From contig CALZFC010000268.1 of assembly GCA_945643635.1 (NCBI GenBank), positions 1,863,501-1,927,500 of the forward strand: a stretch of 64,000 nucleotides of DNA, read 5' to 3'. The notes under the pieces are model-generated. The model ran no database searches. It saw only the letters and a list, made by a program, of their open reading frames with translations, and was not told where the DNA came from. Source of the DNA: Allodiplogaster sudhausi (taxonomy: Eukaryota > Nematoda > Chromadorea > Rhabditida > Diplogasteridae). Each line of letters begins with the position of its first letter. Position 1 is the stretch's first letter. Shown piece after piece: positions 41,275 through 52,837 of the stretch. The position numbers and the translations under genes were made by a program.

Positions 41275-43908
41275 GAAGAGAGACCGAGGTAGACAGAAAG
41301 AGAGAGGGAGATAGGAAGGAGAGACAGAGACGAACCTTCTCTTCCGCTTCCGTTCGCGTGATTGAATGATACCCCTCGCAATGGCCTTCTTGCGAATGCC
41401 GTCGTTTTGTTTCGATTGGTTGTACCTGTAACGAAAAAATCTATTTGACCATTGTATACGGCGTCTCTCTAAATCATATACTCTCGCAATTGATTGTCAG
41501 GCAAGAAGGCGCGAATTCAAGCATGACTTTTGGCTTCTTAAGGGCCCTAACAAAAAGGCCATTAAGCTACTTAAGTTCATAACATTACGTAAGGTCATTA
41601 AGTAACTTAAAGTCGTAAGGGTACTTAAGTTACTTAAGGTCATACGGTCATTAAGGTGACTTTGTCAAATGCTCCTTACCGGCTGTTCATGTACCGAAGC
41701 GAGTCGACAACCGGCCTGGCTATAGCTTGGGCAGCTGCTTCGTCATCGGACTGTAATAAATATTTAAAAAAAATTTAAATTGTAAAAAAAATATAAACCA
41801 ATAAATCTGAATATTGCAGAAAATAAATTATTTTGCCTTACTATATATCTAGAGACCGCAGATACCCAGATTGTCTCAAAAACATTTTGGGCCTCGAACT
41901 GCAAATTTGTAATTAAGTACTCTTCGGAACGAATTTTTTAGGAATAAAGTTAATTTTTACAAGTCCATTATCTTTTGTTTATTTTTGTTATTGGCATTAA
42001 TTTTGTGCTTTTATTATGAAAAAATGATGCCCCGATCAGAAATATTGTTCATGGCGCGATAATTGCGAAATTTATGAGCTAAGTTGCTTCGGGAATGCTG
42101 GAATTTATAAAACCATAGTGCAACTTTTCGCTGAATTTAAACCTCCTTTTTCCTGTTGAATTATTTCGAGGTTATCGTTAAGTAATCGCTAAAATAAGTT
42201 TCATGTGGTTTTTCCGCGGCGGTTTTATAATAGCGGAAGTCAAAAACCTCGATGCCTAAGCAGGAGTGTGAGCCCTAATATAGTTCCTTTTTTTGTTTTG
42301 TTTAGTCATTGTCAGTTGCGTATTAATGTCCACAGAGCGTGTAATAATGTATTTCTAATCTCAGTAGAAAGAAAAGAGCCAGAAAGGCCCGCTCAGAATG
42401 CAGTAGGTGACCACCCGAACCTAATTTGACACAAAGAACGTCTCGAAACAGCTTACTGTAGCGAGCCCATCTTGTTAGTAATTACTACTCTTTCAAATCT
42501 AATTTTCTACGCAAATTAGGCCATATTGTGCAATTCTTCTTTTATTTTGGAGTTTCTCGCGCTTGTTTACCCCCCAAAAAAATGCTTACGTGCAGTTTTA
42601 TTCGGTTTACAAAAATCATCTGCGGTCTCTATATATATCCTACATCTTTTTTCCTCTCCAACTCCTTTCAATGAGGCAAAAAGGTTTTCGACTACAGGAA
42701 TACAACTTTTCTTTTCATCTAGATTAATTATAAGCCATTACCAATATTCTCCGTGTTTAATAGTAAAGAATTTTAGAATGTTAATATAAAAAAACTGAGA
42801 TTTGGGATCAAAAGATCAAAGTTCAATCATGAGAAAATAGTAAGTATAGACAAACATCAATGAGTTCAATGATCTCCTCGTCAGAGTCATCATCCCTGTG
42901 GCTGAATTTGCGAATTGCGTTTTGGTCCTTTATTTCCTGAATAAAGGTTTTTTGTAGAGATCAAAGTTCAAAGATTAGAAATCACAATTTGTTGCTATGA
43001 ACAACTTCAACAGAAACATTTTTCCTCCAACCTCCACACGATTCCGAATTCTCTGCTGACGCTCACGCTTAGCCCTCCGCTCGTTCTGCCGTATCAGATC
43101 GAAGGAAGTGAAGGCGGTCGAGGGCTGGCAATGAGAGAAGTAAAAAGATAACACAACAAGAAGTAAGACCATCTCACTATCTCATGAAAAGTCACTGTAT
43201 TAATTCCCATCGAACCCTATCATGAAAAGTCACTATATTATTAATTCCTCACTTTCGACCCATCCGAAGCCAGTGAACCGAGTTAGGAATGAATCCTCCC
43301 ACGTCTATAGTTACGTGTACCGAGCCTTTTTTGGCTAGGCTTACTGAGTTTGGGCATTTCCGGAGCAATATAGATCGTCCAAATTCTGGCATTTACTCTC
43401 TCCACTATGGCCTTCCTGGCTCCAAGACGCCTACCCCATCTTATTTTTCAGAGAATACTATAATGAAATTTATTCTCTTTAATGAAGAACACTAGTCGAC
43501 ATCAAAAAACCTCTAATTCTTTTTTTGCTGTTATTCCCTTACCCCTCAGACCCAGTGAACCGAATTTCAAAACAAACAAAACTCCTCCCCCCGCGCCTGG
43601 AGTCGCGCAATGAACTTTTTTTCAATCAATTGCTAGGGAATCTAATTGTAAGAATCAATGATAGAACGAAAGCACGATTCAATTTGCATAACACCTTATC
43701 CGTGTCGGCATAACATTTACTGCCATTAAATATTGCTTAAATGCGCAACTAACGAAATAAATAGCACGCTGAATTTCACAAATTAGAAAGTCTGAAACTT
43801 TTCATGCAGAGAGAAGAAAAGGAATAAAGTTGAAGCACAAAAAAATACCTGTTGACTTTCCTCGACAACCTCGACATCCTCCTCTTTTGCAGAAGGAAAG
43901 AGGCTCAT
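28308..43908 (-). CDS. nrde-2: NRDE-2 orthologue (nuclear RNAi / RNA surveillance factor)
   Basis: Complete gene of 35 phase-consistent exons, about 1202 residues (human NRDE2 is about 1164). Exons: 43849-43908, 43032-43124, 42856-42936, 41842-41898, 41680-41750, 41336-41425, 40633-40714, 40249-40386, 39686-39871, 39053-39244, 38941-38967, 38784-38849, 38434-38529, 38208-38279, 37908-38027, 36391-36483, 35887-36057, 35451-35559, 35028-35115, 34746-34848, 34231-34371, 33436-33608, 33140-33221, 32940-33002, 32737-32793, 32026-32193, 31772-31846, 31296-31397, 30862-30942, 30609-30737, 30283-30395, 29685-29816, 29226-29301, 28729-28839, 28308-28418. NRDE-2 acts in the nucleus with heritable small-RNA silencing in worms and with the MTR4/exosome in mammals (family knowledge). 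Signatures: MSLFPSA start, Ser-rich then Lys/Arg-rich stretch, HAT-like repeats including NIDLWCAFIELE, WSKEQLLKEWKR, AGHTEKAISLIQ, LLWRYALNLAIFYG and LDYAEKFPDKMDEM. The intron after 30609 has a GC donor. The 27-base exon 38941-38967 is the least certain. Confidence 0.93.
28686..28704. repeat. poly-G run in nrde-2 intron
   Basis: An unbroken run of about 18 G on the plus strand; a similar run lies at about 40803-40822. Such runs are prone to length error in sequencing. Confidence 0.9.
29811..29938. repeat. 18-22-bp tandem repeat at a splice acceptor
   Basis: Units of GGCTTGCTAAATTTGA/GGCTTGCTAATTTAA abut the nrde-2 exon ending at 29816. On the coding strand each unit reads AAATTTAGCAAGCC, so every unit offers candidate 3' splice sites. 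Confidence 0.85.
32678..32712 (+). repeat. dispersed GGCGCGAATTC short element in nrde-2 intron
   Basis: TGTCAGGGGAAAAGGCGCGA then ATTCAAACGTGAGTTTT, ending 24 bases from the exon at 32737. Confidence 0.8.
34938..35002. repeat. inverted pair of GGCGCGAATTC short elements
   Basis: GAATTCGCGCCTTCTCGCC, an 11-base spacer, then GGCAAAAAGGCGCGAATTC: two copies head to head forming a hairpin 25 bases from the nrde-2 exon at 35028. Confidence 0.8.
36676..37075. repeat. (CT)n and CTGTTTCTCCCTTT tandem block
   Basis: A mix of CT dinucleotides with a recurrent CTGTTTCTCCCTTT unit inside the largest nrde-2 intron (36484-37907). A second CT block fills 37420-37900. Confidence 0.9.
39540..39680. repeat. 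about 30-bp tandem repeat with TAATTTACGGCCCG motif
   Basis: Four to five degenerate units of CTAATTTACGGCCCGAAAA and CTAATTCACG beside the nrde-2 exon at 39686. A related CTAATTCACGGCCCG repeat lies beside the exon at 30283. Confidence 0.75.
40944..41330. repeat. (GA)n-rich block in nrde-2 intron
   Basis: GA repeats with recurrent GTAGAGATAAAGAGAGG units. On the coding strand this is CT-rich. The long open frames here are repeat artefacts. Confidence 0.9.
41496..41531 (+). repeat. dispersed GGCGCGAATTC short element in nrde-2 intron
   Basis: GTCAGGCAAGAAGGCGCGAA then TTCAAGCATGACTTTT, preceded by CTCTAAATCATATACTCTCG, which is also found around other copies. Confidence 0.8.
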
Positions 43909-44644
43909 TTCTCAGTAACGCCAACTAAAACGGAGAAACGTTGAAACTTTTCCGAAAATCATAACCAAGCAAAAATTTGACGATAAGAACGGAGTAGGAA
44001 TAGCGAAAATAACCGCAAAATCATAACGAGAAACTAGAAAAACACTGGAATTTGCACGAAGAAGCAAGATATTAAAGGAGAGCAGAAAAAAAACGTTGAC
44101 ACAGGGTTCTTTGCAAACAGACTAGAATGGTGTGAACGAAACGAACTATCGGTCAAAATAGCCCAGAGAAATCTCAAAAATAATTTTAAAAAAAGCTTAA
44201 AACAGCACGAAAATGCAAAAAGAAACACGTTTTTTTTACCTGCGAGCTGAAAATGCGTGACGAATCTAACAATTCTTCAGTACGAGAAGCACCGAACAAT
44301 CTGTACGAGTGGCAGTGCTAAACAGCGAAAGTCGCCACTAAATAGAGTAAGCATAAGAAAATAAACTCGTTGAAACTCTATGATTTCGGTTTTCTGGTTT
44401 GGTTTTTTCTTCTTCTTCTTCTTCTTTTATTTTTCCCGTTGTGCTGTCACTTTTTTTATACATTAATAACAGAGTTCTTTTTTTTCTTGCTCATTTACAC
44501 GCAATCACTTATTTATGACCTAGTTTAATGATGTTTGTTCATCTCCTTTTTGCCTGTTTTTGTGCAGCAGCTTTTTCCTACGATTAACTATCAATTTAGT
44601 GTTGAATTCTGCTCTCTTTTTTCGTAAACTCCACTACACGCGAA
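43909..44644. other. shared upstream region of nrde-2 (-) and CARNMT1 (+)
   Basis: The two genes diverge here. The start codons were about 0.74 kb apart before the MITE at 44645 was inserted. It contains a CTT repeat near 44409-44426. No TATA box can be assigned with confidence. Confidence 0.6.
43919..43928 (-). promoter_or_regulatory. nrde-2: candidate trans-splice acceptor of nrde-2
   Basis: On the minus strand CCGTTTTAG ends 16 bases before the ATG at 43908. In nematodes such a site next to a start codon often accepts a spliced leader. This is an inference from position and sequence only. Confidence 0.4.
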
Positions 44645-45021
44645 GGTGCTATCCTAGTTGGGAGGGGCATAATTTTTTCCAAACTTTTTCGAACTAATTT
44701 TCTTTGTTTCCACGGAGCCTAAATCAAAGCTAACTTGGATAATTCTACACGCGGAATTCAAATATGCAGTGAACTGCCTCGAATTCGAGCACAAATGGCA
44801 ATTTACAGCGAAATATTGCTCAAATGTGGTAAAATTGCGCGATAGTGCCTAAATCAGTGAAAATTTTGTGCAAAAGTAGTATAAATGGTAGTAATAGTAA
44901 TCAAATCTGTCTTCCGCACGAAAAATAAACTCTGATAGTCATCTTCCATGTGCAAGTAGAGAGGAAAAAAGTTCCTTACGAACTTTGAAAAAATCATGCC
45001 CCTCCCAACTAGGATAGCACC
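44645..45021. mobile_element. MITE inserted at the CARNMT1 start codon, 377 bp
   Basis: The ends are GGTGCTATCCTAGTTGGGAG and its reverse complement, continuing with GGGCAT-ATTTTTTC (over 30 matching bases). The exact 8-base duplication cacgcgaa lies at 44637-44644 and 45022-45029. The last base of the right duplication is the A of the gene's likely ATG. An ATG at 44996, inside the right inverted repeat, is in frame with the gene. An 8-base duplication suggests hAT, but the terminal GG is atypical. Confidence 0.85.
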
Positions 45022-45028
45022 CACGCGA

Positions 45029-47643
45029 ATGAGTGCAGCGGCAGCAGCGGAGACTATGACGGCACAAGGTGAAGCTTCTTCTGCCATAGTCAGCAAGGCC
45101 GGCAACGAAGAAGAAGTCGATGCTGCTCCGCGTCATTGTGTGAGTCTTTTTTATGCTCGCGCTAAAAAAGTTTGCTATTGTATCCTCGAAAAATTATGAG
45201 TCAAGATGAAGGCTAGCGTATGCATTTGTTATTCATACGCTGTGTATATAGCAGACACAAATACAGCAAAAAAAAAGAAATTATAACATATGGTTTAAAT
45301 GAGTATTCTTTTTTGTTTCCTTCATCTCTCTCTCCCTCCTCTCTCTCTCTCTTCTCTTCTCTTCTCTTCTCTCTCTTCATCTCTCTCTCCCTCCTCTCTC
45401 TCTCTCTTCTCTTCTCTTCTCTCTCTCTCTTCTCTTCTATTCTCTCTTATCTCTCTCTCTCTCTCTTCTCTCTCTAGCATGACCACACGAATGGCTGTCC
45501 GCCGTCGCCCTTGGAAGCAGACCGCGAATCGATTGGCCGCGTTGTCGACGCCTTCTTCTATTATCAACAGTTCGAGAAGGCTCGCCTCTACTCGCGCATC
45601 CAAAGCATACAGTATGAAATTGTTTTTTTTTTAAATTTAATTTATGCGTACATTAAAAATTGTTTTTACGCTTTACAAACTTTTAAATACTTTTCAATAC
45701 TTTTCTCTAAATTAAAAATATATATATACATATATATTTAGTTATTGTATTATATCATGTAATTATTTTTGTTTTATCGCTGTTTTATCCAGACTTTATA
45801 TTATAAGACAATCGGGCTGCATTAAACCAGCGGGTAGGAAAATGAATTTTTTTTTTCAAATTTTATTGTGATTATCCCCCAGAATATATTTCTTTGTTTT
45901 CCACAAGAAAAGTGTATGAGATAAATATGAAAGCGAAAATTGAAGAGTTATTTTAAAGTATTGAAAAAAGATGAATTGTTAATTCACGGATGTATTTAGT
46001 GTGCTTCAAGAGATTATCTGCTATGGCGTGCAAGCGTTCGGTGTGCAAGGAGAGCAGGCGATCATATCACGCGAGGTAGTTAATGAATGAATGAATGAAT
46101 TAATTAATCTACATTGATTAAAATGTGGCAACACTGGTAGATATATGACGCAATCGGAGAACAAATATAAATGACTATGCACTGTGTGGGATTAAAAAAA
46201 GAGTGCGTTTGGATTTAAAAAAAAATACGAAATTAAGTGTTTAATAAATTATATAAATCAAAATCCGAGAATACACGCCACTGCACAATTGCTTGGAAAA
46301 ACAGGGCCGGTTTTTTTTGGTTGGAACTGAATTTTTAAGACAAAATTTGGTAGGCTGGGTAAAACACATGGTGATGCCTTGTTAAGTCTGGCAGGAAATA
46401 ATTTTGTTGTATAAAAGAGGTATAGTTTTAAAAAAAAGAATGAAAAAATGGTTTTAGGACCGCCAATCATCACCGCACTTCATGTCGAAACTCGCCAGTA
46501 CACTCAAGCAGATAGCGCGAGAATGGAGCGAAGAAGGTATGCTGTACTTTTGGGCCGATTGTTTTATACAGTATTATATCCTGGTCATACAAGACAAGTG
46601 TGGAAATGTTTCATGAAATTTAATATATTTATATATTATGAGGTTAACATACATGCATATTTAGTTGTTAATTACTTAATTAATTAATTAATAAGGAGCC
46701 GCTAAACGAACGCAGACATTTGAGCCAATAATAGCCGAACTAAAAGCGCGCTTCCCCGTGGAACGTCGCTCCAAAACCAAAGTTCTTCTACCTGGAACAG
46801 GTTTCTCTAAAATGTGCTGTTGCTTTGCAGTTGGCTTATCTCTTTCTATTATTTAAAAAAAATACATCCGCAAAGTAATGCTAGCGTAATGTAGAAGTGT
46901 ACCTTTGTGTTTATATCTTTTTTCCTTTGCGTTTGTCACGAGAAATATCAGACGTCCAATCAATAATTATTATTTTAAAAATTTTATTTGGCGGGAATAT
47001 TTATTTTTCAAATTACATCAGGTCTCGGCCGCCTCGCGTGGAACATTGCGGACGCAGGCTTCGACGCGATGGGCAACGAGTACAGCATCTTCATGCTGGT
47101 GACATCATGCTTCATTCTGAATGCCTGCTCAGAGGTGAGTGGTGGGCTTTTTAGTACATAATTTTTTTAACTATTTATATATATATGTATATATATATAT
47201 AGTACTTTATACTTTTAATTTTTAATTAGTCGGCAAGGAACAGTTTGATGGCTTTTATAGGCTCAGCTTTTAGTTTTCTTTTAGTGATTCGTAATCCTAT
47301 TTTTTTCACCCCTTTCCATTAATCAATTGATTCTTCCCCCGAAGTTTCCCATTGTATAATTTGAACTGAGAAAGAGATAGATAAATCGAAGATTGTGTTA
47401 ATATATGTTTTTAGAATCTCCTTATTTTCCCCCTTTCTATTCAAGTAAACCAGTACACAGTCTATCCGTACGTGATGAACTCCTCCAACTCGTGGTCGTA
47501 TGAACAGCAGACGAGACCCGTCCACTTTCCAGATGTCTGTCCAACTCTTACGGAGCCTACGGTAATGTCTTTCTCTCTCCCTCTCTCTCTCTCTTTATCT
47601 ATCTCCCTCTCTTTCTTCCTTTGTCTATCTCTCCCTCTTTCTC

Positions 47644-47725
<82 letters not shown>

Positions 47726-47803
47726 TCTTTTCTCTCTCTCTTTCTCTCTTTCTCTCCTTCTCTCTCTCTTTCTCTCTTTCTCTTTCTCTCTTTTTCTCTT
47801 TCT

Positions 47804-47850
<47 letters not shown>

Positions 47851-49153
47851 CTTAAGATATTTTAAAAGCAAGACATGCTTGGTTTGATTTGGACCGATGT
47901 CTGATCCTCCTAAAACTGAACGGTCATTAGCTTTCAGCCTCGAGACCCGCCAATGCCGATGAGTTCCGGTGATCTACTTCAAGGCTTTGAAGGAGAAGAC
48001 GGGAAGTTGGTGATATTTGAAATGTATTAGCTATTTATACTTCTATAATTTGTTAATGTTTTACTATATAGTGCCAATTAATATTGAGATTTTCCTTTTT
48101 TTTTACTATTTTCTCCCTTCATATAAACTTGTAAAATATCGCTTTTCTGTCCTAGCTTGGTTTGCTTTTTTTTACATCGATTCCCGCAGAATGAAAATCA
48201 TTTCATGAAAAATTTATAGTTACAATATTTTTTATTTTAAATAGTCTGTCCATGGAGCTTAAAATCCACAGTGCTTTGCTGCCTGCATCTCTCTGAGTAA
48301 ATGCTCTTTTCTTGAATATTACTGTAAATTATACGGTCCCCCGGACGGCCTCATTAATTATTATATTAAATTAATTGAATTTATTAATTAAGATATGACG
48401 TCATCGTCACGTCGTGGTTCATCGACACGGCACATAATGTCATCGAGTACATTGAGCTATTCCATCGTCTTCTTGTTACCGGAGGAGGTTGGCGGCAAAT
48501 TCAAATATTTCAAAAAGATATTATTCTTCTTGTTAATGTTGATATTACGTGCTCGTGTTCACTAAAATTCAGCTGGTGATAAAATAAGTGAGCTCCACAA
48601 AACATTTCCAGCCTTTTTTAAGGATTTTATTTTTTTTTACTTGGAGGATGTTGACGATCGTGGTTGCCATGCCGATCCTACTTTAGTACCCAATGAGAGC
48701 AATCAAAACCACCGGGACCAAGTATGTGTGTAGATTTGGAAAGAAGTAGTTAACAACATATCATATTGAAATTGCGAATAGAATACTTTTTGGTTAGGAA
48801 TACAAAGTAATCTAAAGTATTTAGTAAATAAAAGATCAGTTATTATTAAATAAAATAGTAATTTAAATTAGTTTATGAATAAGAATTAATTTAAATTTAG
48901 AGTGATTTCTTGTTTTCTACTTTCCTATTTTTAAGTATGGATCAACAACGGCCCGCTCACTTATCACTACGCCGACACGCCGGGAGAGCTCTCCTTAGAA
49001 CTACCGTACTCTGAGGTCTTACGAATCGTCTCACTGAAGGGTTTTCGTGTCGAGAGTCAGCGAACGATTTCGAACTGCTTCTATGCGTCGGATTGCCACT
49101 CGATGCTCAGGCACAACTACAATTGTGGCTTTTTTGTAGCGATTAAAGAGTAG
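45029..49153 (+). CDS. CARNMT1: carnosine N-methyltransferase (CARNMT1 / N2227 family)
   Basis: Ten exons, about 371 residues: 45029-45139, 45478-45611, 46000-46075, 46458-46536, 46696-46800, 47022-47134, 47445-47561, 47938-48005, 48393-48487, 48936-49153 (stop TAG). The family uses S-adenosylmethionine to methylate the imidazole of carnosine; in mammals the enzyme also methylates His in some zinc-finger proteins. Signatures: [32 protein letters not shown], the SAM loop [15 protein letters not shown] (about 164-178), [22 protein letters not shown], and the signature [12 protein letters not shown] (about 278-289) followed by [20 protein letters not shown]. The usual intron before VNQYTVYP ends AA|G rather than AG; the nearest AG (47413-47414) would add ten codons in frame. 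The start sits against a MITE, which also offers an in-frame ATG 11 codons earlier. Confidence 0.92.
45323..45475. repeat. (CT)n/CTCTTCTCTT block before CARNMT1 exon 2
   Basis: CT-rich repeat runs directly into the acceptor at 45476-45477. Confidence 0.95.
47570..47852. repeat. (CT)n/CTCTTT block after CARNMT1 exon 7
   Basis: CT-rich repeat starting just after the donor at 47562. It is an exception to the GA-after-donor pattern seen elsewhere. Confidence 0.95.
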
Positions 49154-49550
49154 GCTAGAAATGTTTTCAATGTCTTGTTTTTATTTTATTTTTATTTTTA
49201 GTTATTATCCCATTACCCCCTCTCGGCCGGGATGGGGCCCACAAGTAATAAGACTTTTTTCCAAGATATACTTCCATTTCCAGTTACACACAAGTAAGAA
49301 TGACGCGGGTTCAACAATGTATCTGTATAGTAAATTATCTGCCAATATTCAATTAAGTTTTTTTGTTGAGTTTATAGGCATCATGTGTGAAAGTGCTAAT
49401 GAATTATTGTACGTCGCGTTAACATGGATGCACTCACAATCACCTAAAAATTTATACCGCTTTGTTCCTTCTCGGAAATGCACTTATAATTGAACTAGGA
49501 AACAACTCTTCTTTAAAAGATCTGTTTCAAGCAAGTTTATCTAACGAGGA

Positions 49551-50089
49551 AACATGGGACTCTGCTTTAGAAGTAGTAGGAGAGAAGAACAAAAAGCGGA
49601 ACGAGGAAAGAGAGTGCAGAGATCGCCCTTGCAGCACTCCATTGAACTGATGTGCGCGTTAGGATATTGGCTTTTGATTTCTCTCCTGGCTTCCTAAACT
49701 TGGCAGATCAACCGCAATCAATTTAAATTTCCATTTTTTTCAATAAGTAGAGTAAAGTAAATCATCCCAGGAGTTCGCCAATCAACTATTGCCAACCTCA
49801 ATATCACAAGAGCCGCCCATCTTGCAGCTTTTGACCATAATTTTGAAGTTGAAACCTTGTGATTTCATTCCTCCATTCATCTGAATTTTTTATTTCAATA
49901 AAATTTTTATTGCTTAAGAAAATTGGTAAAACCTCGCCACATTCGGTCACTCCGTCAACTTTTCACCGTGAATGCGTGAAGTCCTGCATCATCGCCCACC
50001 GCAATTCCGTCGTAGCACCACAGCGCGTCGACAGAGGAAGCCACGAGAACCAAGAGAAGGAAGCAGAGACGGCCAGCCACGACAGACAT
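49551..50089 (-). pseudogene. Ly6/three-finger family member, broken (copy 1)
   Basis: Three exon-like parts: 49933-50089, 49797-49880 and about 49551-49693. Exon 1 encodes a signal peptide (MSVVAGRLCFLLLVLVASSV) and WCYDG. Relative to the intact copy at 53264 it lacks five bases near the AFTVK segment, giving a stop. Exon 2 is open (FNFKIMVKSCKMGGSCDIE). Exon 3 keeps ECCKGDLC, but its hydrophobic tail LSFLVPLFVLLSYYF is in another frame. Confidence 0.75.
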
Positions 50090-50137
50090 ATGCAAGGAAA
50101 ATAGTTGTTTAGGAAATTGAATGAGGCGACGAGTTAG

Positions 50138-50580
50138 TTAACCTTCTAGCAACACCTTGGGAGGCCTAAACTTGAATAGAGGTGAGAAATAAAATTCTAC
50201 ATGACGCCTTTTTTGCCATGGGACACCTTTATTGTCCTTTGGAAGCCGGCTATAAATCCTTGTAACGCCTACATTTGAATTCTGCCAAAAAGTGCCTTGA
50301 GAAGGGGCGCGGCCTTTTAGGAAATGTTTAGGTTTCAAAACGCTCATCAACCGTGAAAATAACATTATTTGTCATGTTAATAGAGAAGAAATTGAACGAA
50401 TCATCACCACGAGAAATGAAGGAAAGAGTGTTTTCACAGACGATTCCGGGCAAGCGGAGATTCATTGGCAAGAAAAGAATCAGACAAAGGGGAAGAAGGG
50501 CAAACTGATTCATCGAAGAATTAAAGGAGCTGTCTATGGAGATTACAATGTTGCTGTATTTTTATTTATACTACCCGACC
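50138..50580 (-). pseudogene. degenerate copy of the 126-codon frame at 52838
   Basis: Inverted counterpart of 52785-53218. The frame opens MNQFALLPLCLILFLPMNL but has a stop after DERFET, and the rest continues in another frame. A more decayed copy lies in the inverted-repeat arms (about 55700-55990 and 62625-62900). Confidence 0.6.
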
Positions 50581-50589
50581 CTACTAGAA

Positions 50590-51783
50590 ACATCGTTAGG
50601 ATAAGTAAGAGTGCGCCCTGGAGAGGCCCTGAGGAGAACAACCGCATTTTCCCCATGCCGTACTGTAGAATTTAGGGAGTGAAGTCATCACCGCTTATAT
50701 ATATTATCTCCCGATGCACACCCTCATTCTATCAGAAAAAAGGTGATAACTAGGTGCGAAGCGGTAAGCCTCGCCTGAGATTTGATGGAAGAGAAGAGAG
50801 GCAGAGCGAAAAAGACTCACAAAGTCTAGATTGTTGCGATGGATACTGTGTTAGCCCATCTCCAAAGCTTTTTGCAATTTCGTGCGGGAATTCAAACTTT
50901 AGTTCTCAACACGCGACTTCTAAACTCCGTGGATAGTTCCTTAAAAGGAACGCAAAGTTAATTAAATTTGGCATCATTTAGCGGATATATATGTAGCTGA
51001 ATTTGTTTGTATAATACAATAATGAATGATCGTTTCGCATTCCCGCATTTATCCAAGACCATGATTGGTCTAATTTGTCTGTACTGTTTCCATCTAAAAT
51101 AGCAGTAAATGAAATTCCTAAAAAAAATACTTTGATCGGTATGTTCTTCCTTTATTGATTTAAATGTAGGACTTCTAGTTAGCAACCAACTATGACATTG
51201 ATTGCACCTGAATGCATATCGACCGGTTGCGACAATAAAATTACATTGCTTACAAGAGATCAATTTTATGGCTAGGGCAGAGAAATTTGAGATCGAGAGA
51301 GTCTTTCTCTCTCTCTCCAATCTCCCTCTCTCACTCTATCTCTCCCTCACTTTCTCTATTTTATCATCCTTCTCGTTGTTTAATGTCGCGCTCTCTTTGA
51401 CTTTCTCTACCTCTATCAAAAAGCGAGTGAATGAAGCAACAACTTTCTGATCTTGAGTCAGGCGAAAGTGAAAGAGAGAAGGCTAAAAATAAAGAGAGAG
51501 AGAGAGAAATAGAGAGAGAGAGAGAGAGCTAAAGAGGAAGAGAGAAAAAAAGAGGAAGAAAAATAGAGAGAGAAAGTAAAAGTTAGAATCAGAAATAAGA
51601 AAATTCTTTAACATGCACCATCTCTTGTCATTCAATTGCAAGAACATTGTCCTTGTAAAATAGATGCACTCACCTTCAATATAAAATATATACCGCTTTG
51701 TACCTTCATAGAAATGCACTTAGCAAGGAAACAGATATACTTTACAGAATTTTCTTTATCTAACGAGGCTATCTGGGACTGCT
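50590..51783. other. spacer of the Ly6 repeat unit, no gene seen
   Basis: Parts are paralogous to 62990-63390 (for example GCATTTATCCAAG and TTCTTCCTTTATTGATT). CT (51297-51360) and GA (51497-51575) blocks are present. The open frames are short and unsupported. Confidence 0.6.
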
Positions 51784-52329
51784 TCAAAAGTGGAAGGAGA
51801 AAAGAGCAAAGAGCGGGACGATCGTAGAGAGTGGTCGAGACATCGCGAGGGCGCCGTTACAGAGGTTGTCGCTGCAGCACGTCATGAAATAGGAACGAAC
51901 GTTCACTAAACCATAGTTCGGGTCACTGCTCACTTGTCGTCTAATTGGCTAAAACTTGACATGTTCATCATATTCCATCAAAGAGAATAACGAATATTAT
52001 GATGATTATATCAGGAGTCCGCCATACAAACACTGCCAACCTCAATGTCACAATCGGCCGGTACGCATGCTTTCATAACAAGTTTGCCGTGACCACCCGG
52101 TGCATCACTATCAACCTGAAGGTTGTCATGATTGCAAGAAACTTGTATAGCCATAAGAAAAAGAAACAAACCTTGCCACATTTCCCTCCCTGCAAGCTGC
52201 CTTCACGAACATGCTAAGTCCTGCCTCCTTCTTCCCGAGCACGAACCCCGTGTAGCACTCGAGCGCGGAGATGGAGCAAGTGAAGAGAACCAAGAGAAGC
52301 AAGCAGAGACGGCCAGACACAACAGACAT
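51784..52329 (-). pseudogene. Ly6/three-finger family member, frameshifted (copy 2)
   Basis: Exons 52172-52329, 52041-52115 and 51784-51948. Signal peptide MSVVSGRLCLLLLVLFTCSI, ECYTG start of the Ly6 domain, a middle exon ending CVPADCDIE, and a last exon with TCCSDNLCNGALAM and a hydrophobic GPI-type tail STIVPLFALFSFHF. Exon 1 is out of phase with exon 2. About seven bases are missing near ACREGN compared with copy 5, removing the usual NCGK segment. Otherwise well preserved, so recent loss or a sequence error is possible. Confidence 0.75.
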
Positions 52330-52685
52330 TGGCAACAAAAATTATTGGTTTGGATATAGAACGGGCAAAGAATAAACCTTGCAACGAAACTCTTACAGTG
52401 AAATGGGATGAGTGCAAAACAAACCGCCGAGATAAATGTAATCTAATGGATAGCAGAGTGAAGAAAGAAGCGCTATCAAAATAAAGTCGGCCGCTGATTT
52501 ATATATGTTTTTGTGCACTTTTACGTAAATTTAAGATTTTAAAAGCGCTTCACGTTTCTCTCTGCTCTTGTATTATATCTCAGCGGTTCGTTTCGCTCTA
52601 TATCCCATTTCACTGCTAACGTTTCATTTCTCGTCGCCTCATCTCGTCATCTTATTCGATTTCATAAAAAATTTTCCCTTGCGTA

Positions 52686-52780
52686 TGACTGTCGTGACTG
52701 GCCGTCTCTGCTTCCTTCTCTTGGTTCTCGTCGCTTCCTTTGTCGATGCGCTCAAGTTCTACGACGGATATGCGGGATAG
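52686..52780 (+). pseudogene. truncated Ly6 family fragment (copy 3)
   Basis: Only the signal-peptide part remains: MTVVTGRLCFLLLVLVASFV, then a short KFYDGYAG and a stop. It ends abruptly where the inverted repeat arm begins (about 52785). Confidence 0.75.
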
Positions 52781-52837
52781 TATTAGTAAAAATACAGCAA
52801 CATTGTAATCTCCATTGATAGCCCATTTAATTCTTCG

